Source of the DNA: Spirochaetales bacterium
Lineage (GTDB): Bacteria; Spirochaetota; Spirochaetia; Treponematales; Treponemataceae
Reading direction: 5' to 3'
NCBI GenBank assembly: GCA_003252395.1
Contig: QKEL01000009.1
Span: 744,001 to 808,000, forward strand
Length of the DNA stretch: 64,000 bases
The notes under the pieces: model-generated
Seen by the model: the letters and a program-made list of their open reading frames with translations, nothing else
Told to the model about the DNA's origin: nothing
The model's database searches: none
Shown here: positions 35,681-43,483 of the stretch, in pieces
Position numbering within the stretch: position 1 is the first letter of the stretch
Layout of the letters: every line of letters starts with the position of its first letter
Made by a program: the position numbers and the translations under genes

Positions 35681-35705
35681 GGTGCTTCCGGCTATCGTGT
35701 GGGAA
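35681..35705. repeat. ISL3-element left terminal inverted repeat
   Basis: Begins GGTGCTTCCGGC and ends TCGTGTGGGAA. Pairs with the reverse complement of 36965-36989 with three mismatches. Confidence 0.85.
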
Positions 35706-35774
35706 GCGGCATGAGATCAAGACCCCTAAATGAAAAAGAATTGCGTTATTGAATCGTTCATGATTACGGAATCC

Positions 35775-36938
35775 TCATGCGATTTTCTTTATCCGTTGAA
35801 TGCGAGCATTTTTAGCTTCCAACATGCTGTTGTTCACTCTTAGCCGAATGGCATTGAGGATACCCCAGAAATAACGACGAATCGTTTTGCCCACTACGAT
35901 CATCGGCGTCAGTTGGCAATGACTGATCCAGTTAAACAGCGATCGCCTGTTCTTTTGCGCAACACCCATATAGGAATACTTCCAAAGTGAAACTGCGGTT
36001 TCCTTGATTCTCCAGGCTCGCGCTGTTTTCAGGTTCATTCGGGAAAGCAACAAAAAAGACCTTCGTTTACTGGAGCGATTATCAACTCGGTGAGAGTTCG
36101 TTAACCACTGATGCTTTGATTTCATCAGAGGACTTTTTTCCAGTATCGTTGGTAACTAACGGTGCTCTTCTGTGCGAACCTTATCCAGCGCTCGTCCAAA
36201 GTGGTGGGCGACATGGAAACGGGCAAAGGCAATTAATGATTCGGCTTCAGGGAAATGATCCTTTGCTGCATTGATTAAGGGATCCCACATGTCCATGGTG
36301 ATGCTTGAAATCGCCGAAATGTCGCATCTATCCTGGGTTCTAAACCAGTTCTTGAGCGTTTCGGCTTTTCGGTCATCAAGGATATCTATGATAACGTCAT
36401 TGTCCTTAACCAAAACGACGGTCACGTATTCGTGTCGCTTCTATAACGCCGTTTCATCTAACTCGATATTCTTCGGCGTTGTTTTTTCGCGGTGAGCCAG
36501 GCCTCTCGTCACTGCGCGGGACATAATTCCATCAACTTCATCCCACGTGAGTCAAAAATTGTCTGCGACGGTAGAAATCGGGTCGTCTTTAAGACACAAC
36601 AGAACCGTTGATTCAAACTCAAGAGTAAACCGGGAACCTTTTTCGCCCCATGTTACCAGGATCTGCTTTAATCCTTGTTCGGGGTAGGAAACACGTGGTA
36701 TATCAGCCTCGATGAGGGTTTTGTGATTACAGGAATCAAGATGGCGCCATTTTCTGGACCGATGATAGTGTAATTTTGAAGCAATCCCGCAGACCGGATA
36801 GGATAGCTCTGTACCGGACCGAAGGCTTACAATTGCGGTAACTTCTTTTGTTTTGCTGTCGCGTTTAATTGCCGAAACTTCCCATGGTTCAGTTATCTCA
36901 AGCAGGTTTGTATAAAACTCTTCCAGGCTCTCGCTCAT
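35775..36938 (-). pseudogene. ISL3-family transposase, interrupted by three in-frame stops
   Basis: The whole 388-codon frame from 36938 to 35775 stays in one phase but contains stop codons at 36552-36554 (TGA), 36441-36443 (TAG) and 36156-36158 (TAG). N-terminal part: YPVCG (first Cys of the usual CPxCG knuckle changed to Tyr), KWRHLDSCNHKTLIEADIPRVSY and GSRFTLEFE. Middle: TWDEVDGIMSRAVTRGL, then VTVVLVKDNDVIIDILDDRKAETLKNWF, SITMDMWDPLINAAKDHFPEA and FARFHVAHHFGRALDKVRTEEHR. C-terminal: IVVGKTIRRYFWGILNAIRLRVNNSMLEAKN. All are ISL3 (IS204/IS1165-type) landmarks. Decay by substitution without indels suggests fairly recent inactivation. Confidence 0.9.
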
Positions 36939-36964
36939 GCTGAAAGTCTAGCATGTTATGCATT

Positions 36965-36989
36965 TTCCCACACGATTCCCGGAAGCGCC
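36965..36989. repeat. ISL3-element right terminal inverted repeat
   Basis: Begins TTCCCACACGA and ends CGGAAGCGCC; the inverted partner of 35681-35705. Confidence 0.85.
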
Positions 36990-36999
36990 AATTATTAAA

Positions 37000-38294
37000 C
37001 TATCCATTAACTTCAAGTAAAGCTAAAATAAAGGTATTCCCAACAAATATTCCATATTTCTGATCACTACCGGAAACAAATTGGTTAATTTCATTACTCC
37101 CCAGACCTCTAACATACAGCGGCACCAAGGTCTTTGTATGTTTTGTGATATTCCAGTTTCCTGAAGGCAAAACACCTGACCCATTATTTACTATCGTGGA
37201 AAAAGTATTGGATTCTCCCGAATCCAGCCCCAGAAGATAGCCCATTTCATGATCTGCAGCAACAATCACCAAAGTGTCATCCTAAACAAAAGACGAATCG
37301 TTGAAACCAACTACACTGTTACTGTATTATTGAAATCCGTAAGTTACTCGATCATACGGGAAAGATTATTGTCGTGACTTGCAAAATCAATTGCGCCGCC
37401 TTCAATAACCAGAAAGAAATTCTCCCCTGAAGTCGCAAACAACTGCACCGCCCCAAGAGACATATCGGTTATGGATGATACAGCAGTGTTCACCGCATCG
37501 GTTCGCTTCTCTTGCAGCGTCTGATACACCGGAGCAATCCCGATAATCCTGCCAGATATTTCACCCCTCGCAAGACTGTAAAAACCGTCTTTCCTATATA
37601 CCAACTTCCAGGCGTCAAAAACCCCATCCCCGTTCGCGTCGTTCCCCGCCGTACCCAGCGTAAGCCCGTTCCAGATTTCAGAATACCCCACGTGGTTGTA
37701 ACTCGGAGAAGACCGAAGAACGCCGGTGTCGTCGTATAAAGGATGCCCCGTACCCATAATGAGATCCAAACCCGAGGCATAAATCATTTGGGAAGTAATC
37801 TCATGATAGGAACTCCGACTTGATACGTGAGCAGAAAAGCCCGCAGGCGTCGCATAAGAAAAAGGTACCGAAGCACCCCCCCCCGTAAGGTATCGCTTGT
37901 CTTCAAAGAACTCCACCGCATTGCCAAGAATGTTCAGATCGTGGCCAATACTTATTTTTCCTTTATCCGTTTTAACACCTGTAGTAATGGCAGTTGAACA
38001 AGTCTCGGAGTCCGTAGGATTCAGCTTTAAGTAGGTGAAATCCTGATAGCTGAGGGCAAGGTCATAGGTCTTCCCATATTGGCTCGTATCTACCGATAAG
38101 GTCACGGGAAATTATTCAAAAGCCAACTTCTCACCGCTATCCCCATAGATGTAATAACGTGTCGCAAGAACATGGTTAGAGCCCATGCAGTCGCCAATGA
38201 AAAGGATTATGTGCTTAAAGCCGTGCTACTCAGAAACACCCTCAAGATTGCGCTGAACGCAGGAGGAAAGGATAAAAAGCGATCAGTAAACCAT
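37000..38294 (-). pseudogene. Alkaline phosphatase family pseudogene
   Basis: Reading from an ATG at 38294: a short hydrophobic leader-like SLFILSSC, then KHIILFIGDCMGSNHVLATRY (family: GDGMG, Asp is the metal ligand), LNPTDSETCSTAITTGVKT (catalytic Ser in TDS), the long central part ending EGGAIDFASHDNNLSRMIE, and after a frameshift near 37280 the metal-binding VIVAADHEMGYLLG. In-frame stops occur after MVY, before HGFKH, before FPVTL (38108-38110), after RMIE and after NNTVTV. The conserved active-site residues survive between the breaks, so decay is recent. Intact homologues would be secreted phosphate-scavenging enzymes. Confidence 0.87.
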
Positions 38295-38350
38295 ACACAA
38301 TTTTAAAAGACCTGTATGCTACCCGAATGATACTCCCCTGCAAGGACCTA

Positions 38351-38369
38351 GCCCGACCAAAGGTCGGGC
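38351..38369. other. Strong GC hairpin downstream of rfbB
   Basis: GCCCGACC-AAA-GGTCGGGC, perfect 8-bp stem with a 3-nt loop, about 80 bp past the rfbB stop. The flanking sequence also shows an imperfect outer match (CCCCTGCAAGG / CCTGCGAGGGG). There is no T-run. It marks the junction between the AT-rich block and GC-rich host DNA. The 38295-38447 stretch holds nothing else recognised. Confidence 0.6.
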
Positions 38370-38447
38370 CCTGCGAGGGGGCTCCGAGCGTTACGCCCTC
38401 ACCCACCTTGATTCGCTCTGCCTCAATCTTGAAAACACCTGAAAGCC

Positions 38448-39548
38448 TTACCGGGCGGTGTAGTTCTTTTCCACCCAGTTTTTATAATCGCCGGACTTGA
38501 TTCCCTCTACCCACTTTTCGTTATTGAGGTACCAGTCCACGGTTTTCGCGAGGCCTTGCTCGAAGGTGACGGACTGCTTCCAGCCGAGTTCCGCCTTGAG
38601 CTTACTGCAGTCGATGGCGTAGCGGCGGTCGTGGCCGGGGCGGTCCTTGACGTAGGTGATGGTAGAGCGGACCTTGGCGGGGTCGAGCTTGGCCTTTTCG
38701 GCGACGATATCGATGAGGCGATGGAGAAGGTCGATATTGGTCCACTCGTTCTCGCCGCCTATGTTGTACTTTTCGCCGGTGCGGCCCTTGTTCACGATGG
38801 CCCACACGGCGGTGTTGTGGTCCTCGACGAAAAGCCAGTCGCGGATGTTTTTACCGTCGCCGTATACCGGCAGGCTCTTGCCCTCGAGCATGTTGAGGAT
38901 CATGAGGGGAATTAGCTTTTCGGGGAAGTGGTAGGGGCCGTAGTTGTTCGAGCAGTTCGACAGGGTGACGGGAAGGCCGTAGGTGTGGTGGTAGGCGAAC
39001 ACGAGGTGGTCGCTCGAGGCCTTGCTCGCGCTGTAGGGAGAGCGGGGATCGTAGGGGGTGGTCTCGGTGAAGTAGCCCGTGTCGCCCAGAGAGCCGTACA
39101 CCTCGTCGGTGGAAACGTGATGGAAGAGCACGTCCGAGCGGATGCCCTTCGTGCCGTCGGCATTGGTGTCGGCCCAGAAATTGCGCGCGGCGTCGAGGAG
39201 GGTGAAGGTGCCCATAACGTTGGTCTTGATGAAGGCCTCGGGGCCGAGGATGGAGCGGTCCACGTGGCTTTCCGCGGCGAAGTGGATCACCGTGTCGATA
39301 TCGTATTTTTTGAAGATCGCTTCCACGGCCGCGCGGTCGGTTATGTCGGCGCGCTCGAAGAAGTAGCGGCTTCCGCCGAAATCGGATTCCACGTCGGCGA
39401 GGCTCGCGGCGTTGCCCGCGTAGGTAAGCGCGTCGAGGTTGATAACGCGTCCCTTGAATGAGGGGGTTTTCTGGAGGAGCACGTGGATGAAGTTGCAGCC
39501 GATAAAGCCGGCGCCGCCGGTGACCAGAACGTTGGTAAGTTTGCGCAT
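38448..39548 (-). CDS. rfbB: dTDP-glucose 4,6-dehydratase
   Basis: 366 residues from ATG 39548 (MRKLTNVLVTGGAGFIGCNF); the frame runs on upstream through rfbD without homology. NAD-binding TGGAGFIGCNF at about 9-19, FAAESHVDRSI, HVSTDEVYGSLG, TPYDPRSPYSASKASSDH with the catalytic Tyr-x-x-x-Lys, CSNNYGPYHFPEKLIPLM, and NIGGENEWTN. Second step of dTDP-L-rhamnose synthesis. Last gene of the rfbA-rfbC-[HEPN-MNT]-rfbD-rfbB operon, 20 bp after rfbD. Confidence 0.97.
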   Translation of the reverse strand: MRKLTNVLVTGGAGFIGCNFIHVLLQKTPSFKGRVINLDALTYAGNAASLADVESDFGGSRYFFERADITDRAAVEAIFKKYDIDTVIHFAAESHVDRSILGPEAFIKTNVMGTFTLLDAARNFWADTNADGTKGIRSDVLFHHVSTDEVYGSLGDTGYFTETTPYDPRSPYSASKASSDHLVFAYHHTYGLPVTLSNCSNNYGPYHFPEKLIPLMILNMLEGKSLPVYGDGKNIRDWLFVEDHNTAVWAIVNKGRTGEKYNIGGENEWTNIDLLHRLIDIVAEKAKLDPAKVRSTITYVKDRPGHDRRYAIDCSKLKAELGWKQSVTFEQGLAKTVDWYLNNEKWVEGIKSGDYKNWVEKNYTAR

Positions 39549-39568
39549 GATGGTTATTCTTCCTTCTT

Positions 39569-40486
39569 TTACTTTTCTATTTTTGCCAAAAAGGACGCGA
39601 GGCTTTCTTTCCAGTCGGGAATCCGGTAGGCGGGGTCCGCGGCGGTGAGGGCGGCGGCGATTTTTGCCTTGTCCAAGACCGAATACGGGGGGCGGCGCAC
39701 CTTGGCGGGAAATTCGGCGCTGGTGCAGGGCTTGATTTCGCAGTCCTTCGCGAGAAGGCCGAGCGCCCTCCCCTGGGTATAGATTTCCGCGGCGAAGTCG
39801 TGCCACACGATGTTACCGAAGTTCGAGAAATGGTAGATTCCGGGCGCGGCGCGTTTATTGTCGGCGGGATCGAGGCTGCCGGCGGCGATGAGGCGAACCA
39901 TGGCGTCGGCGAGGTCGAAGGCCCAGGTGGGGGTGCCGCGCTGGTCGTTGACGACCGAGATCGCCTCCTTTTCCTTCATGAGGCGGAGCATGGTGAACAC
40001 GAAATTGTTGCCGTGCCTTCCGTAAAGCCAGGCGGTGCGGACGATCCAGGTATCGGGGTTTTCGGCGAGGGCGGCGCGTTCGCCGTCGCGCTTGGTGAGG
40101 CCGTAATAGCCCGTGGGATCGGTCGGGTCGTCCTCGCGGTAGGGGCGCGTTCCGTCGCCGTGGAACACGTAGTCGGTGGAAACGTGGAGGAGCTTCGCGC
40201 CGTTCTTTCGGGCGACGCGGGCGACGTTCCGGATTCCCTCCTCGTTGAGCGCGCGGCAGAGCTCGCGGTCGTCTTCGGCCTTGTCGACCGCGGTGTAGGC
40301 CGCGCAGTTGACGATCCACGCGATAGGTGTGCCCTTTTCTTTCAGGGAACGGGCGAAGTCCGCGAGGGAAGCCTCGCTCGTTATGTCCACCTCCCGGTCG
40401 GTGCCGACGAAGGGGAGTTTTTTCGATTCGAGAAGGTTCGACAGCTCGGTGCCGAGCATGCCCTTATTGCCGATAAGCCAGATCAT
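39569..40486 (-). CDS. rfbD: dTDP-4-dehydrorhamnose reductase
   Basis: 305 residues. IWLIGNKGMLGTEL at the N-terminus (NADPH-binding), NCAAYTAVDKAEDD, HVSTDYVFHGDG, YGLTKRDGERA with the YxxxK pair, and VRTAWLYGRHGNNFVFTMLRL. It reduces the 4-keto group in the final step to dTDP-L-rhamnose. It starts 9 bp after the stop of the MNT nucleotidyltransferase gene, so that toxin-antitoxin pair is inserted within the operon without breaking it. Confidence 0.96.
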   Translation of the reverse strand: MIWLIGNKGMLGTELSNLLESKKLPFVGTDREVDITSEASLADFARSLKEKGTPIAWIVNCAAYTAVDKAEDDRELCRALNEEGIRNVARVARKNGAKLLHVSTDYVFHGDGTRPYREDDPTDPTGYYGLTKRDGERAALAENPDTWIVRTAWLYGRHGNNFVFTMLRLMKEKEAISVVNDQRGTPTWAFDLADAMVRLIAAGSLDPADNKRAAPGIYHFSNFGNIVWHDFAAEIYTQGRALGLLAKDCEIKPCTSAEFPAKVRRPPYSVLDKAKIAAALTAADPAYRIPDWKESLASFLAKIEK

Positions 40487-40495
40487 GATTCTTCC

Positions 40496-40825
40496 TTACA
40501 TTGAAACTGTAAAAACCGTTATGCCTACACGGGAGATATGCTCGCGCAGGCTCTCGTTATGGACCGCGTTCCACGCAAGAACGTCGAAAGACCATGGATG
40601 AAGCGTTTCCTCGTTCAATACGTGAGAAACGGCGCCAACCGTATCCAGGGTAACCCCGGGCCCCATAAGACAAAGGTCGATATCGCTACCCTTTTTCCAG
40701 TTGCCCTTAGCGCGGCTTCCAAAGAGCACGACCGACTCAATCACGGGATACATCGCGACCGTGCCCGATATTGTCGCAAAAACCTCCGGGGGTAACCCGG
40801 TATCCACGATGATAGCCGGTATCAT
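40496..40825 (-). CDS. mntA: MNT-domain nucleotidyltransferase (MntA-type antitoxin)
   Basis: 109 residues. The minimal nucleotidyltransferase signature FGSRAKGNWKKGSDIDLCL is complete (GS-x10-D-x-D) and the third acidic residue is seen in SFDVLAW. MntA proteins AMPylate their HEPN partner and so neutralise it. Its ATG overlaps the stop of the upstream HEPN gene (ATGA), the usual arrangement for these pairs. It lies between that gene and rfbD. Confidence 0.9.
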   Translation of the reverse strand: MIPAIIVDTGLPPEVFATISGTVAMYPVIESVVLFGSRAKGNWKKGSDIDLCLMGPGVTLDTVGAVSHVLNEETLHPWSFDVLAWNAVHNESLREHISRVGITVFTVSM

Positions 40826-41232
40826 TCCGAAAGCATTCCGCGTAATGAGCGTATCAATTGCCCAATCTCGGGGTAATACGCGGATCGAATTAAGCCATCG
40901 ACTTGGACCGCGATGGTTTCATCGTAAATATGGGCCATCAAATTTCGCTTCTCGAGACAATCGAGCCAAAGGTCGCCATGGGCGATAAGGTTTATTTCGA
41001 AGGCCTTTTTGATGACAGCCCGTGGCGTGTCGATACTCGCGAAACCTTGAAATTCCAGGAGGTCTTTCAAGGTTTTCCACGACAGCTCGAAAGACATGGA
41101 AAAAAACTGAACCAGCGCCGCCCGTTGGAAAATATCGGGATTCACGATAGAGACCGCGGCCTGCAGGTTTACGTATACTTTTTCGAGATTGGAAAAGCGC
41201 TGTTTCCAGCGGATATCTTGCGTTTCAGCCAC
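40822..41232 (-). CDS. hepT: HEPN-domain protein (HepT-type toxin, HI0074 family)
   Basis: 136 residues starting at GTG 41232; this start is set by an AAGGGAG ribosome binding site 6 nt upstream, and homology begins right after (AETQDIRWKQRFSNLEK). Key features: AALVQFFSMSFELSWKTLKDLLEFQG, PRAVIKKAFEINLI, and the RX4HXY motif in RNLMAHIY near residue 103, the RNase centre whose Tyr is the target of AMPylation in the studied HepT-MntA systems. Predicted tRNA/RNA-cleaving toxin held in check by the MNT protein encoded next. It follows rfbC by 23 bp. Confidence 0.9.
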   Translation of the reverse strand: MAETQDIRWKQRFSNLEKVYVNLQAAVSIVNPDIFQRAALVQFFSMSFELSWKTLKDLLEFQGFASIDTPRAVIKKAFEINLIAHGDLWLDCLEKRNLMAHIYDETIAVQVDGLIRSAYYPEIGQLIRSLRGMLSE

Positions 41233-41255
41233 GGGAAACTCCCTTCTTTTAGGTT

Positions 41256-41804
41256 TTACCCCAGTAAAGGGTTCTTTTTGTCCTTCTCCGAAAGGATATA
41301 GTCCATGCCGAGGTCGGGCCAGTCGATGGCGATCGAAGGGTCGCTCCACAGGAGGCCGCCCTCGTCGGCGGGGTTATAAAAGTCGGTGCACTTGTAGGTG
41401 AACACGCAGGTGTCCGAGAGCACCAGGAAGCCGTGCGCGAAGCCCTCGGGAATGTAGAAAAGGTTGTTCTTTTCGCCGGAAAGGGTAACCGCGTGCCATT
41501 TCCCGTACGTTTCCGATTTCGGCCGCAGATCCACGGCCACGTCGAAGACCTCGCCCTGGACCACCCGCACGAGCTTTCCCTGGGGTTGGGTTTTCTGGAA
41601 ATGCAGGCCCCGGAGCACGCCCTTGACGGAACGGGACTGGTTGTCCTGCACGAACCGCATGGTAAGGCCGGCCTCGGCGAAATCGCGCGCGTTCCAGGAT
41701 TCGAAAAAGGCGCCCCGGGAATCGCCGAAGACCTTGGGTTGAATCTCATAAAGCCCCTCGATGGGGCATTTCGTTACGGTAATGGGCATAGGGTTTTTAA
41801 GCAT
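41256..41804 (-). CDS. rfbC: dTDP-4-dehydrorhamnose 3,5-epimerase
   Basis: 182 residues from ATG 41804, or 177 from ATG 41789 (MPITVTK); neither has a clear ribosome binding site. The cupin-fold family pattern is seen: [38 protein letters not shown] (active-site His in GLHF), [34 protein letters not shown] and [14 protein letters not shown]. Third enzyme of dTDP-L-rhamnose synthesis. It overlaps rfbA by 8 bp if the upstream start is used. Confidence 0.95.
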   Translation of the reverse strand: MLKNPMPITVTKCPIEGLYEIQPKVFGDSRGAFFESWNARDFAEAGLTMRFVQDNQSRSVKGVLRGLHFQKTQPQGKLVRVVQGEVFDVAVDLRPKSETYGKWHAVTLSGEKNNLFYIPEGFAHGFLVLSDTCVFTYKCTDFYNPADEGGLLWSDPSIAIDWPDLGMDYILSEKDKKNPLLG

Positions 41805-42672
41805 TCTCCGCGATGTAGGATAGATATTGACCGTATTCGGTCTTATAGCCCGCCGCGAGGGCGAGCAGTTTTGCCTTGTTGATCCAGCCGTTCGAGAAGG
41901 CGATTTCCTCGATGCAGGACACGTACATGCCCTGCCGCTTTTGGATGGTCTCGATGAAGTTCGAGGCCTCGAGGAGGCCGTCGTAGGTGCCCGTGTCGAG
42001 CCAGGCCATGCCGCGGCCGAGGATTTCCACCGAGAGCGCGCCCTTCTCGAGGTAGGCGTTGTTGACGGCGGTGATCTCTATTTCGCCCCGCTCGGACGGC
42101 TTTACGTTCTTGGCGATTTCCACCACCCGGTTGTCGTAAAAGTAGAGCCCGGGCACCGCGTAGTGCGATTTCGGGTTCGCGGGCTTTTCCTCGATCCCGA
42201 GGGCCTTGCCGTTCGCGTCGAATTCGACCACGCCGTAGGAAGTCGGGTCCTTTACGTAGTAGCCGAAAATGGAACCGCCGCCCTCTTTCGCGATCCTGTC
42301 GGCCGCGGAGCGCAGGGTGGCGCTGAAGCCGCGCCCGTAGAACACGTTGTCGCCCAAGACTAAGGCCGCGGAGTCGCCGCCGATGAAGCGTTCGCCCACG
42401 ATGAAGGCGTCGGCGAGGCCGCGGGGGCTTTCCTGCACGGCGTACTCGAACCGCATGCCGAGCCAGGCGCCGTCGCCGAAGAGCTCCTTGAAGACGGGAA
42501 GGTCGCGGGGCGTGGAGATGATCAGCACTTCCCGAATCCCGGCGAGCATGAGCACCGACAGGGGGTAATAGATCATGGGTTTATCGTACAGGGGGAGAAT
42601 TTGCTTGGAAACCGCGCGGGTAATGGGATAGAGCCGGGTGCCGGAACCGCCGGCAAGGATTATGCCTTTCAT
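41797..42672 (-). CDS. rfbA: Glucose-1-phosphate thymidylyltransferase
   Basis: 291 residues. [50 protein letters not shown] and the sugar-binding [21 protein letters not shown] are all in place. It makes dTDP-glucose and opens the rhamnose operon. A GAGG ribosome binding site precedes the ATG; the promoter must lie in the 40-bp gap after the vanZ-like gene or further upstream. Confidence 0.97.
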   Translation of the reverse strand: MKGIILAGGSGTRLYPITRAVSKQILPLYDKPMIYYPLSVLMLAGIREVLIISTPRDLPVFKELFGDGAWLGMRFEYAVQESPRGLADAFIVGERFIGGDSAALVLGDNVFYGRGFSATLRSAADRIAKEGGGSIFGYYVKDPTSYGVVEFDANGKALGIEEKPANPKSHYAVPGLYFYDNRVVEIAKNVKPSERGEIEITAVNNAYLEKGALSVEILGRGMAWLDTGTYDGLLEASNFIETIQKRQGMYVSCIEEIAFSNGWINKAKLLALAAGYKTEYGQYLSYIAENA

Positions 42673-42715
42673 ACTGCCTCTTACGTTGGGTAATTTGCTT
42701 TACTATAGAGCTTTT

Positions 42716-43114
42716 TCACGCCTTTTTCAGGCTTCGCTCCCGCAGGAAGGCGAATGCCATGAGGGCGCTGCCGGTCAGGCTGCCACTTACGTCCGCGAGC
42801 CAGTCGAGGAGCGACGAATCGCGCCCCGGAACGAAATATTGGTGGTATTCGTCTACCGCGCCGTAGAGGGCGGAAAGCAGGGCGCCGAACAGGAACAGGG
42901 CGAGCCGCCTCGTTTCCAGGGCCGTGCAGGAAAGCGCGAGCGCGCAGGAGGCGCCGAGGGCCGCGTACGCGAGAAAATGGGCAATCTTGTCCGCGCCCGG
43001 CGTTCCCGGCAGCGGTACCGCCGGCAGGGAGGAAAGGAGCCAGATGGTCAAGGCGATGAGTATCGCCGGGGGAACGCGAAGCACCGCGTTATAGGTATGG
43101 GTATTTTGGTTCAT
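42716..43114 (-). CDS. VanZ-like family membrane protein
   Basis: 132 residues, four hydrophobic segments (about 13-31, 43-63, 69-88 and 104-122). The family signature is visible as ADKIAHFLAYAALG and YGAVDEYHQYFVPGRDSSLLDWLADVSGSLTGS. VanZ-like proteins are small integral membrane proteins of poorly defined role; one member gives low-level teicoplanin resistance. It sits 43 bp upstream of rfbA on the same strand and may share its transcript. Confidence 0.85.
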   Translation of the reverse strand: MNQNTHTYNAVLRVPPAILIALTIWLLSSLPAVPLPGTPGADKIAHFLAYAALGASCALALSCTALETRRLALFLFGALLSALYGAVDEYHQYFVPGRDSSLLDWLADVSGSLTGSALMAFAFLRERSLKKA

Positions 43115-43483
43115 TCGATGTATATCCCGGGGACGGCTGGGCCGAGGGGGCGCCTATCCCCTAACGAAAATGAGACGTCTAAAAGGGGAAGGAAGGAAAC
43201 CGCGCCGCCGAAACAGGCTCCGGTCCTGACCATCCTCACTGTGCGTACGGCTTCAAATGGTACCACAACCACCGGTCGATAGCAATGCCCGCCGTATCGG
43301 GGCCGATTTTCCCTCGGAGGGGTAACGGAGGAACGCCGGCGGAGGGCCGCGAAGCGGCGCGGAGCCGGATTCCGGAGTGAGGGGAACCCGCGGCGGGCGG
43401 CCTCCCGGCTTTGGCGTGCCGAACAAAAAAAAAGAAGGGAAACCAAGGCGGTTCCCCCTCCCCTTTTCTTGAAGGCTCAAGGA
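43115..43483. other. Non-coding stretch with clustered GC hairpins
   Basis: No convincing gene; the open frames across it have no start support or homology. From about 43311 to 43424 it is very GC-rich and holds consecutive small perfect stems: GCCGC-GAA-GCGGC (43346-43358), CCGGA-T-TCCGG (43365-43375) and CCCGC-G-GCGGG (43387-43397). The rest (43115-43310) shows nothing recognisable beyond the vanZ-like gene's upstream region. The hairpin cluster looks like a structured RNA or a dispersed repeat, but this cannot be tested within one window. Confidence 0.5.
43425..43460 (-). terminator. Terminator of the ornithine/lysine decarboxylase gene
   Basis: On the - strand GGGAACC pairs with GGTTTCCC (one bulged base), followed by CTTC and a run of T. 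It lies about 25 bp after the stop codon of the decarboxylase gene. Confidence 0.75.

Larger units (their letters stand above)
35681..36989 (-). mobile_element. Decayed ISL3-family insertion sequence with both ends preserved
   Basis: Terminal inverted repeats of 25 bp bound the element at 35681-35705 and 36965-36989; they match at 22 of 25 positions. The total length of 1,309 bp and a single - strand transposase frame fit the ISL3 family. No clear 8-bp target duplication flanks it (catttttt on the left, aattatta on the right), which suggests an old insertion or flank decay. It starts 7 bp beyond the outer end of the IS1595 remnant. Confidence 0.85.
20936..38300. other. AT-rich (probably transferred) surface-glycan and mobile-element block
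   Basis: From the aminotransferase gene to just short of rfbB the sequence is visibly AT-rich, with poly-A/T runs and codons ending in A or T, while both flanks are GC-rich with codons ending in C or G. The change is abrupt at about 20.94 kb and near 38.3 kb. The block contains the Wzx/Wzy glycan genes and, at its distal edge, two decayed insertion sequences and a pseudogene, which fits repeated acquisition. Exact GC values were not computed. Confidence 0.8.

Noticed and set aside
35775-36938. Stop-codon readthrough or recoding in the ISL3 transposase
   Set aside because: Three different stops (TGA, TAG, TAG) in one gene, plus neighbours with frameshifts and a mutated zinc-knuckle Cys, fit decay; no recoding element is visible.
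43111-43446. 111-codon frame on the - strand
   Set aside because: It overlaps a cluster of GC hairpins, has an Arg/Pro-rich translation, and lacks a start signal; treated as non-coding.
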